Below are positions 56,842-64,000 of a stretch of 64,000 nt of DNA, in pieces. The stretch's first letter is position 1, and each line of letters opens with the position of its first letter. A model generated the notes under the pieces. It was not told where the DNA came from and did not search any database. It saw only the letters and a program-made list of their open reading frames with translations. The position numbers and the translations under genes were made by a program. Origin of the DNA: Platynereis dumerilii (taxonomy: Eukaryota; Annelida; Polychaeta; Phyllodocida; Nereididae); the NCBI GenBank assembly GCA_026936325.1, contig JAPTHN010000003.1, positions 40,502,011 through 40,566,010 on the forward strand. The letters run 5' to 3'.

Positions 56842-59800
56842 GTGAGTTATTGGACGGTTATTAGGGAAGATTGGGGTTGGTTATGCCTATAGGGTAAGTT
56901 GTGCCGGTATTGCCCCCCATTTGAAGAACTTTCGATCAGGGGAGAGAGGGAGTCGAGGCGCGGTGTTAGCTGAAACTTAGCTTAAAATCAACTTTATTTT
57001 AAATTTTTTGCCAAACTAGTACTTTTGGTAGATACCTAGTGAACCTGATATTGAGGCTCTGGATGGGGGTTATGGGGGACAGGGAATTCAAAAGTACATG
57101 GCCAGGGGACAGGAAATTCAAAAATGGCCAAGGGACAAGGGGGCCGCAAAACCCGTTTTAGAGCAAAGGGACAGGGAATTCTAAACTCAATTTTAAAAAC
57201 TTGCAAAGGGACGGGGAATTCAAAAGTAAAATGGCCAAGGGAGAGGGGGTCGCAAAAAACTCCATCGAGAGCCTCGCTATTATACTTTTATTCATTCAAA
57301 TTTTCACAATGCTAATTTATTAATTCTATAGGCAAGAAAGTTTGTTTTTGGGTGTTCAAGTGACATATTTGCTCAGTCTTTGGGGGAGAAATTGTGTATA
57401 GTAATGATTTTCATATTTCAGTTAAGAAATTCAGTGTATTTTGGCATTCTTCAAAGAAATATGGAAAAACCAGCTTATTGACCAAAATCTACAAAAAAAC
57501 CAGTAAATTCCATTTTCCTTTTCTTTTTAAATTGAGTATTTTACTGAATTCAGCTAGTGGACATCATAGGGATAGTAGTAATGCAAAAGAAACCCCTGTT
57601 ATATATGAAGTTGTCTACAAATTGTTTATGTTGCTTCAACTAACCCCGACCCCGGGGTTAGTTGAATCAAATTTTATTTGGAAGTTTGTCTGTAACACAA
57701 ATTTCAATAATTATTTAGAACATCTCTTCAACTGGTCATTGAGTTAAACACCCTCACTATCGCATGCCCAAAATTTGATGTTAATATCTTATACCATATG
57801 CTCTCCGGAGAAAAGACAAAAATGAGTGTTTCAACTAACCCCGCTCTCCCCTAATATGCCTGCTACCAGCTATCAAGTAATCCAATTGTGCTGAAATGTG
57901 CCTGAATTATGCTGAAGATGTTATATATACAAAGTATTTATCTGATATTCAGATCATTTGCAGAAGCTACAGTTTCTTGGAAAATCAGTCTAAAGCAAAA
58001 ATGCCACAACCTACCCTGCCTCTAGCTCCCTTACGATGGTAAATTTATATTAATTCAAAATGCACTTATTTTTCATATGTGTAATGGATCTCTCAGAATA
58101 TATGGAATGATATTGCACTCTCCTATTTTAGACTTGATGTTAATTCAAGGCCAGGTACCTAACTCCCACACACAGTCAAATTTGGATTTTGAGTCAACTT
58201 AAATGATTGAGTGAGATGGTTGCACAATTCCTTTGAGCTTTCATATCTTGTTGTCTTAAGTTAAAACAATGGAAAAATTATCATAACTCAAAACTATGTT
58301 TAAAACAAATTGTGAAACCGTTTCACTCAATCAACTGAGCTGACTGAAATTTCAAATTTTACAAAGCTTTCATTTGGGACACGGAGTCACGGAGTCAAGG
58401 CAGTTGGTGGGAGTTGTTGGGAGTTGTGGGAGTTATAAGAGTTAGCAGATTTTAGTATAAGTTCCAGGAGCTAGCTTTATTAGGTGGGGTTTTGCCGGAA
58501 TTAGAGGGCTCTACCGGGAGTTGTGGGACATCCAGGAGTTCAGGGAGTTACAAGCTTCAATGGGGCCTTATTTCATGACACTTTTGTTTGCACAATATCA
58601 TATATTTACTCAGCACACATGTCTAGATCAAGGTGAAACTGGAAAAGTGCATGGTTAAAAAATACCTATACTAGAAAGGCCCATTCAGCGTGAGAAGGGC
58701 AAAGATAAAATAACTTGTCTGCTGGGTGGCCCACCAGCAGCGACCGTGATCCGAGTCTTCGGTGGGTCTCCTGGCCATAGATAATTATATAAATTTGATA
58801 TTACTTAATTATAATTAATTTACTGTCATGTTATCTGCCGAATAAATACAGTCTGAGTCTGAGTCTTGTCTGCCATTTTGTCATAATTGGACTGTGCACT
58901 ATGAAAGGGGGCCGGCAGGTCAATCCCCAGAAATTGTTGTTATCCATGTCTTGATAAACTTCATGAAGAAGTGTTTAATAATAATATTAACAGATAAAGT
59001 CATCTCAACGAAAGCAAATTCTCACTGAAACCAGTGTTTGCTAGTTTTTATCTCCTTTTGCAAAATCAATGTACACATCTATATATGTAAGTCCTATGTC
59101 ATATTGCCATGATAGCAGTTAAAATCCAAAACAAATGATCAACAACAATACTTTTTTTATAGAGCATGAGGGACGCTGATCAGATAATTATGAGAATCAT
59201 GATGTGCAGTCTGTTGTTTTGAAAGTTAATGGAGATCCCTCTTTTATTTGGCAAACAATTCATTAACAATTAGCAGGACAAATACCAGTCCTGCTCACTC
59301 GGAAGCAGGTAGTGATAGTGGGTGGTTTTGCTTAGTGGCAAGCTCTTTACACCTTTTATCAAACTTGGTCATCGCCAAAATTTCTACTATTACTCGTTTT
59401 CTTATAGAGAACACATTTTCTCATAGCGACCACCGTTTTTACAGAGAAAGTTAATGTGGATTTGATCATGTTCTTGAGCATCAAATTAAAAATGGAGCAG
59501 TAATTCCTCACCACCAAACTTTCACTCCTATAGCACTTTAAAAAGGTCAAGCCCTCCAAATGAGTAGGGGAGAGCGGGGCACAGTGAGACGGCAGGCACA
59601 GTGAGACAAAGCCCGTAGCATCTACCTGGTACTGTTAACAGATCAACCCTTTTTTGTATAGTACAAAAATTAAGTAAGTGAGAGACTGTCCTAAATCTTG
59701 AATGCTTACGCAGCATATCGAGAGTGGAATTTCAATATTTTTGTTTTTAGCCTGTAAAAGTAAATAATTTTGCTAAACGACTTTTTCTTATAATTCCCAA

Positions 59801-62800
59801 GAAAAATGGTAAAATGCAAAGCAATTGCCAGGGATTCAAACCTTGGTTGTTTGTCTTAGTTTAGTGAGATGACGAACCACAATGCAGGCATCCGGTCCGT
59901 AGGATTCAAAGATTTTATAAACAGAGCTGCGTGGGGCACAGTGAGACAGTTTGAAGCGGGGAACAGTGAGACATCACAAAATACACTCAAAACGACCTGA
60001 ATGTAATGCATGGCTCACAATTCACTATTAAAAACAAAATACCTGCTATAAACTACTGATTTTAGTGAGTAATATCCACAGGGAAGCGTCAAAGAAGAAT
60101 TTTGACTAGGATGTAAGAGGTGCGGCAGGTTAAATAAGTCGTGCATGTGTCCCATACGATGAAGTTTCAAAACATGCTAAAAAATCACCTAAAAAATCAC
60201 CTAGCCAGCTGCTTTTACTAGAGTACAGTAGTTTCTGATGCAACAATTGATAGAACAATTCCGCAGGTCCTGATGATTGGCGGTAATAACAGCAGATGCC
60301 CTGTCTAACCGTGCCCCGCCTGCTGTCTCACTGTGCCCCGCCCACGGGGCACAGTGACACTTAACGAGCATGGACATAACTCAAAGTTTCCCCAAACCTT
60401 TAAAAGGTAGGAACCTGAAACTATGTGACAATATACCCAATGTCACTATCTATAATGTGGACCTGATCTCATTTAACTCCTTGCTGCCAACATTTTGGCA
60501 GACTTTAAAATAAAAAAAGTGTCTCACTGTGCCCCGCTCTCCCCTATGCTGACTGCTAGCAATTTGCTGACATCCATTGTTTTTACCTTCAGGCTTCGCT
60601 CGGACAAGGCAAGTACCGGATGCAGCTGAGTTATGTCGGCTGGTGCTGTGGCAGGAAGTTGTACCTGGAGCAAGCCCTAAAGATCTTCTTTCCTTTTGTG
60701 GGTGAGTATATTCCTTTTCTGGTGTACACAACAGAAATTACTAACTACCTGATTATCGGGTATGCCTTTTAGGTGCCAGAAATGATAATGAGTCTTGACC
60801 AGAATAGCTGCTGCCAGCCGAAGTACAAACTACGCTTTGACAATATCCCTCGCGAAATATCCCACAAGCAGGGGTGTAAAAAGAAAGCAGTAGGTAGGCA
60901 CATGGGACAAACGCCAGTCTGGTGAAAATGAGAACTGCATGCTGCATTGCTGCCACCTTGAAGTACAGGGCTTTGGAGTCGGGAGTTGTGGAGTTGATGG
61001 TTTTTCGGGTGGAGCCAGAGTCGGGAGTCGAACTTTGGTAGTCAGGTGGAGTCGGAGTTGGAGTCGGAAATTATTGGTGACTCCTGACTACCAAAAATAA
61101 TCAATATGATTTACAAAAAGACAGTTACAAAAATATGAGATGAATCCCTTTACATACAATTTCCAAAACAAGTATTCATGTACATAATCCTATGAAAACC
61201 TTTGTGAATTATGTTCTCTCCCGTGTGAAACATGTAATATTTATGTGCAATAATGCCGCTAAGCGGAGTCTGGAGTCGGGAGTTATAATTCAGGAGACCC
61301 AAGGAGTCCGCGTTGGAGACACTTTTCACAAAGCCAACTCCAAAGCCCTGCAGGCTGGCACAAAGTTAGTTTTGCATGCTTCACCATTGCAGCTCCAACG
61401 AAATAGTTCCAATAATTCCATGGCACATTCACGGAGGTTCTATTCGACAATTATGAAAGGAAAAGCGCATCTAGGCATTCCCTTTTCTTACAGCCACTTT
61501 ACCATTGGATTATAATAGGGGGACCTCATGGCTGATGGGAGGGGTAAGAAGGTCATTTGCAATTTTTTACAGTCAGTGGAGTCAAGTCCAGGTCTTTCGA
61601 ACCCATAATCATGCAGTGCTATAATGAACCAGGAAAAGTAGGTAAAAATGACCCCTCAAAGTTAAGCATGCCCTTCCCTAAGCTCTAAACAACTTCTTCC
61701 CAATACATGTAGCTCCTATATTGTAAATTTGTGTAAAACAAAAGAAGAAGCTCATTCTTTTTCTTATTATTTTGTATTGACATTCCACTCGTTCTTCTTT
61801 TCCAATTTCATCTTCAGCCATCACAGGAGAACTAATCGCCAGCCACCTTAGATTCAGAGATGAGTTCAACCAGGCCGCAGGGGTGAAGTACCTCATGCAC
61901 CTGTCTATTTTTGGATTATTCCTACTTCATGGAGTTATGGACCTTCTCACAAGACTGAGATTGTCATGGGTCCCCCCAAAAGCAGACTTCTTATCTGGAT
62001 GTGTAGCTTTCTTGTGGTATGCCATGGGTCTTTACTACCACATTCACGTGAGTTGTCTTAATTTTTTTAAATTGATATTTATTTTAATTATGTTACCCAA
62101 TTAACCACACGGTTCTTATAATATCTGCTATAACTATTTGTATAGCCTGAATTTTAGCACCGAACATTTCTGGGGTCAATCTCCAGATCCATTTGACAAT
62201 TTTGACATGTCTGCATTTCCTTGGCTCAGCCTATACATGTACCATATGTGTGGGATAATTTTGACTAACCAAAGACATACAAAATTATCTCTCGGCCTAA
62301 TGGCAAGTCTGAAAACATTTTCCTGGATAGGAAGTTGAGGCTGGAACCACATAGCCAGTTTGTGCTTTTAGTCATTGACAGAGCATTTTGTGTGCTTGTA
62401 CTCAATACAACTACAGAAAGTCAGCATCACATTGTGACAATGTCGCGATGTTTGTGAAAATCATGTAGAATTGCATGACATAGAAATGGCATTGTCACAA
62501 CATTGTGAAGCAATGTCAAAGATATGACGTTATTTGCGACATTGTGACTTTGTTTCCTATATAAATATTCTGCGTAAAACCACAACGAGGTGTTCGAGTG
62601 GTAACAGCATCATTTCTGCCATACATTTCTATGTGTCCAGCAGACGAGGCTGACGAGCCCTCACCAATTAGCAACATTGTGTTTCTGGTTTGTCCCTTAT
62701 GATATCCACACAATCTGATGTTTTCTCTTTGACAGCCTCACAAGCCTGAGATAGAGAATGCCCTGCACCTGCTCCTCATGAAGCCCGTCTTGCTGACGTC

Positions 62801-63453
62801 CCTCTCTCTGCTCCTGGCCATCCTCTGGCCTCACTCCTTCCTCTTGGATTTTGTTCGCTGCTTCAGCGTCAGCTTAATTGCCACATGGACCACACATTTG
62901 GCCTTTTTGTTGTACAAACCTGGATTTTTGGGTAAGTGGATGATGCATAACTATTGAAATGGCATGCATATATGTAAAATGTAGCCAGACTGCACTGTTT
63001 GACCAGTTGCAACTGAACAAGCTTGCTCAAATTAATACCAACAACAAGTGTCTGCAGATATATTTTTCCTTTTATAAATCAATGCAATGCTGTCAGAAGC
63101 TTGTGTTCTCACAATAAATGTGCCTTTTGAAAATACTTTCATGTACACCGTCACATATGTACTTATTTTCAGGTATGGAGCCCAACCCTAATCTAAATTT
63201 TTTCTCGGAACAAAATATTCACTACGTCCCCGCAGCCTTTGGATTTCATGTCATATTCAACTTGGCGTTCATGTATTTTTTCTATGCCATGTGTCACTGT
63301 TGGGTCACGCGAAAGAACAGGCATCGACAGGCCCCACACGTCAAGTATTCCTTGTGTCAAAACGAAGATGAGGAGTGCCAAGAGACAAAGATCAAGGGTC
63401 ATGATGACAATGGTGATGATGATGATCCGTATGATTTGTTGACAAAAAATTAA
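56749..63453 (+). CDS. TMEM45-like: TMEM45-like (DUF716) multi-pass membrane protein, five coding exons
   Basis: Join of 56749-56841, 60593-60701, 61818-62047, 62736-62931 and 63173-63453: 909 nt, 302 residues plus TAA. All four introns are GT-AG with phases 0, 1, 0, 1 and no frame break. The protein starts MGNFTGH, the hallmark N-terminus of TMEM45A/B (MGNFKGH in vertebrates), and keeps the LWW motif of the first membrane segment, the H..I..LF...GVMD block (residues ~95-112) and the YYHIH motif at ~140-144. I see about seven hydrophobic segments (near residues 9-27, 52-72, 92-114, 121-142, 159-178, 184-204, 231-252). The tail is hydrophilic and Asp-rich (DDNGDDDDPYDLL). Vertebrate members are about 275 residues, so length fits a full protein. 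Family members sit in endomembranes or the plasma membrane and their molecular function is poorly defined; no enzyme motif is visible. The start ATG is chosen from family homology; the frame is also open upstream. Confidence 0.93.
56938..57854. mobile_element. TTAGTTGAAAC-word element in TMEM45-like intron 1
   Basis: Left GGGGAGAGAGGGAGTCGAGG then GTGTTAGCTGAAAC; right (complement) GGGGAGAGCGGGGTTAGTTG then AAAC. An internal palindrome at about 57632-57665 has TTCAACTAACCCC facing GGGGTTAGTTGAA. Right flank is TA, left flank CA. It begins about 96 bp after the exon 1 donor. A block of GGGACAGGGAATTCAAAAGT repeats (57080-57255) lies inside. Confidence 0.72.
57080..57255. repeat. Degenerate tandem repeat (GGGACAGGGAATTCAAAAGT)
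   Basis: About five imperfect copies of AAGGGACAGGGAATTCAAAA, alternating with ATGGCCA.GGGA, in 175 bp. Confidence 0.75.
58171..58366. mobile_element. CACTGTAAAA palindromic MITE in TMEM45-like intron 1
   Basis: Contains TGAGTGAGATGGTTGCACAA and, near the right end, the complementary TTGTGAAACCGTTTCACTCA, as in the other copies. Both tips are degraded (CACAGTCAAAT and ATTTTACAAAG). Confidence 0.75.
58375..58560. repeat. Degenerate GGGAGTT(GT) simple repeat
   Basis: GGGAGTTGTTGGGAGTTGTG and similar units, with ACGGAGTCACGGAGTC at the start. Probably remnant ends of a GAGTC-type hAT MITE. Confidence 0.5.
58690..58866 (+). mobile_element. 3' tail of a LINE/SINE-like retroposon
   Basis: …TGTCATGTTATCTGCCGAATAAATACAGTCTGAGTCTGAGTC: a TGCCGAATAAA-type terminus followed by a short GAGTCT run, the usual 3' end of Jockey/CR1/L2-like elements in invertebrates. 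Upstream limits are unclear and there is no coding part. Confidence 0.5.
59567..60544. mobile_element. CACAGTGAGAC-word element, complete, in TMEM45-like intron 1
   Basis: 978 bp, left GGGGAGAGCGGGGCACAGTG, right its complement, TA on both sides (59565-59566 and 60545-60546). It carries about eight copies of CACAGTGAGAC or its complement: two at the left end, two near 59937-59972, three near 60302-60360 arranged as a palindrome, and one at the right end. No frame with transposase features. Its right end lies 48 bp before exon 2. Confidence 0.9.
60593..60701 (+). CDS. TMEM45-like: TMEM45-like exon 2
   Basis: 109 nt between a TTTTTACCTTCAG acceptor and a GTGAGT donor; codons 32-67 plus the first base of codon 68. 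It encodes a positively charged loop (GQGKYRMQLS...CCGRK) and the start of the second membrane segment (LYLEQALKIFFPFV), aligned with the LEIVEAA...LFSVTG block of vertebrate TMEM45. The acceptor lies just 48 bp after the end of a transposon copy (59567-60544), so the branch-point region is squeezed between the element and the exon. Confidence 0.92.
60966..61350. mobile_element. hAT-like MITE with GAGTCGGAG ends, intron 2
   Basis: CAGGGCTTTGGAGTCGGGAG at the left, CCAACTCCAAAGCCCTG at the right; the interior shares CCTTTGTGAATTATGTTCTC-like and TAATATTTATGTGCAATAAT segments with 10700-11134. An 8 bp target duplication is not evident. It lies in intron 2 of the TMEM45-like gene. Confidence 0.8.
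61500..61672. mobile_element. Truncated copy of the same TA-flanked transposon, intron 2
   Basis: Matches the last ~230 bp of 36503-37396 (GGATTATAATAGGGGG, GGGAGGGGTAAGAAGG, AAAGTAGGTAAAAATGACCC, GCATGCCC) with substitutions and a missing left part. Lies immediately after the hAT-like element at 60966-61350 within intron 2 of the TMEM45-like gene. Confidence 0.65.
61818..62047 (+). CDS. TMEM45-like: TMEM45-like exon 3 (core DUF716 block)
   Basis: 230 nt, acceptor TTTCATCTTCAG, donor GTGAGT; completes codon 68 and gives codons 69-144. It contains the most conserved family segment: YLMHLSIFGLFLLHGVMDLL followed by a second hydrophobic segment ending GLYYHIH. In vertebrate TMEM45B the equivalent is HSTMYLFFAVSGIVDML...FYYHVH. 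It encodes membrane segments 3 and 4. Confidence 0.95.
62415..62560. repeat. CATTGTGACA-rich inverted repeat in intron 3
   Basis: ACATTGTGACAATGTCGCGA faces GGCATTGTCACAACATTGTG and GCGACATTGTGAC; similar words occur at 27515-27605 (CATTGTGACAACA, GGCATTGTCACAA). Probably the ends of a small interspersed repeat. Confidence 0.55.
62736..62931 (+). CDS. TMEM45-like: TMEM45-like exon 4
   Basis: 196 nt after the acceptor TTTTCTCTTTGACAG; codons 145-209 plus one base, donor GTAAGT. It starts PHKPEIENALHLLL, matching the R/P-P-L-D-Q-H-I-H-S-L-L-L segment after YYHVH in vertebrate TMEM45. It encodes two hydrophobic segments (LLTSLSLLLAILW and VSLIATWTTHLAFLLY). The exon is clearly richer in GC than its introns, as expected for real coding sequence. 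Confidence 0.94.
63173..63453 (+). CDS. TMEM45-like: TMEM45-like exon 5 (C-terminus and stop)
   Basis: 281 coding nt after the acceptor ACTTATTTTCAG; completes codon 210 (Gly) and ends with TAA at 63451-63453. It encodes the last membrane segment (VPAAFGFHVIFNLAFMYFFY) with a following C-H-C-W motif, then a hydrophilic tail of about 45 residues. The tail has a basic patch (TRKNRHRQ) and then an acidic run (GDDDDPYDLLTKN). The vertebrate relatives also end in an acidic tail. Confidence 0.94.
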
Positions 63454-64000
63454 CCTCGTCCATCAAAGCCGCATAGTGTCATCTGTGAAGGGCACTGTCA
63501 GAAAATGCCACCATTTGAACACAGGAAGATGTGCCTATAAATTGACTGCATGACCAGAAGCAGCTGTGGATGTTGCGGCCCATGATTGCAGAATGCAGAA
63601 TAACGTATTAGTTAGACACAGATTTGGAGGGTTCTAACATGCATTTTTGTCAGTTAGATCCCAACCTAGCAGGGCACTAACATGCAATGTCAGTTAGATA
63701 CCGGTTTTTCCAATGGTATCTTGGTGATGTCTAAAGCCCAGCTAAGTGGACTTCCTCCATTGCAGAAGCTAAACTTTCTCCACCAGGTGGGAGTGTGGCA
63801 TGATGTCTACTCCAAAACTCCCTCCAGTGTAGACCATCCTCCCCACGCAAGCCCTGCTAAAATGGACAGGGCTTTCTGCTATTTCCAACCTCTTCTGTGA
63901 TTGGCTGCTTATTTAGGTCATTTATAAGCATTTTGCAGGCAGATTTAGTCTGATTATGGACACTTAGAGGATTACTGGCAACTAAGAAAAACAGTGTAAA
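63454..64000 (+). other. 3' UTR / downstream flank of the TMEM45-like gene
   Basis: Follows the TAA directly. I find no AATAAA signal before the window ends, so the polyadenylation site is probably beyond 64000 or uses a variant signal. It holds two loosely similar CAGTTAGAT-containing segments near 63650-63700. No second gene is visible. Confidence 0.5.

Noticed and set aside
61192-61515. 107-residue frame in TMEM45-like intron 2
   Set aside because: It runs across a GAGTC-type hAT MITE and a second repeat; not an exon.

Overview
This is a 64 kb stretch of AT-rich (roughly 35-37% GC by eye) animal nuclear DNA. Spliced GT-AG exons, microsatellites, a tRNA-derived SINE, a LINE tail and many non-autonomous DNA transposons show that it is eukaryotic. 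The repeat mix and intron sizes suggest a marine invertebrate, perhaps an echinoderm or another non-vertebrate deuterostome. That assignment is an inference and species is not claimed.

The one gene I can assemble with confidence lies at the right end on the + strand. It is a five-exon TMEM45-family (DUF716) membrane protein with coding exons at 56749-56841, 60593-60701, 61818-62047, 62736-62931 and 63173-63453. The exons join in frame to 302 residues with about seven membrane segments and an acidic tail. Its first two introns are packed with transposon copies, and one element ends only 48 bp before exon 2.

The other ~56 kb is gene-poor. The left third is dominated by a segmental duplication: 1-4862 is repeated at 16689-23292, with a 650 bp inversion and later insertions in the second copy and a third diverged piece at 23440-23800. 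Because one copy keeps the empty site, an insertion of a 1.1 kb TA-flanked element can be dated after the duplication, and that element itself carries a 208 bp palindromic MITE. The middle (26-34 kb) holds a possible hairpin RNA, a GTACAA-type low-complexity tract, a young TA-flanked MITE, a LINE 3' end, and a hAT-like element with perfect 8 bp target duplications inside another transposon. The 36-48 kb part has two long-terminal-inverted-repeat elements (3.7 kb and 1.9 kb). The 50-60 kb part has further MITEs.

The most unusual pattern is a set of TA-flanked elements at 31665-33626, about 50610-51534, about 56938-57854 and 59567-60544. They share the end GGGGAGAG...GG followed by a family-specific 'word' (CACAGTGAGAC, TTAGTTGATAC or TTAGTTGAAAC). 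Each repeats its own word several times inside, including an internal palindrome about two thirds of the way along. Three word families with the same layout look like one transposon lineage whose binding-site word has diversified.

A few isolated exon-like segments (14216-15256 on the minus strand; 15508-15621, 25331-25395 and 29820-30059 on the plus strand) have good splice signals and open frames. I could not assign them, and they are given low confidence.
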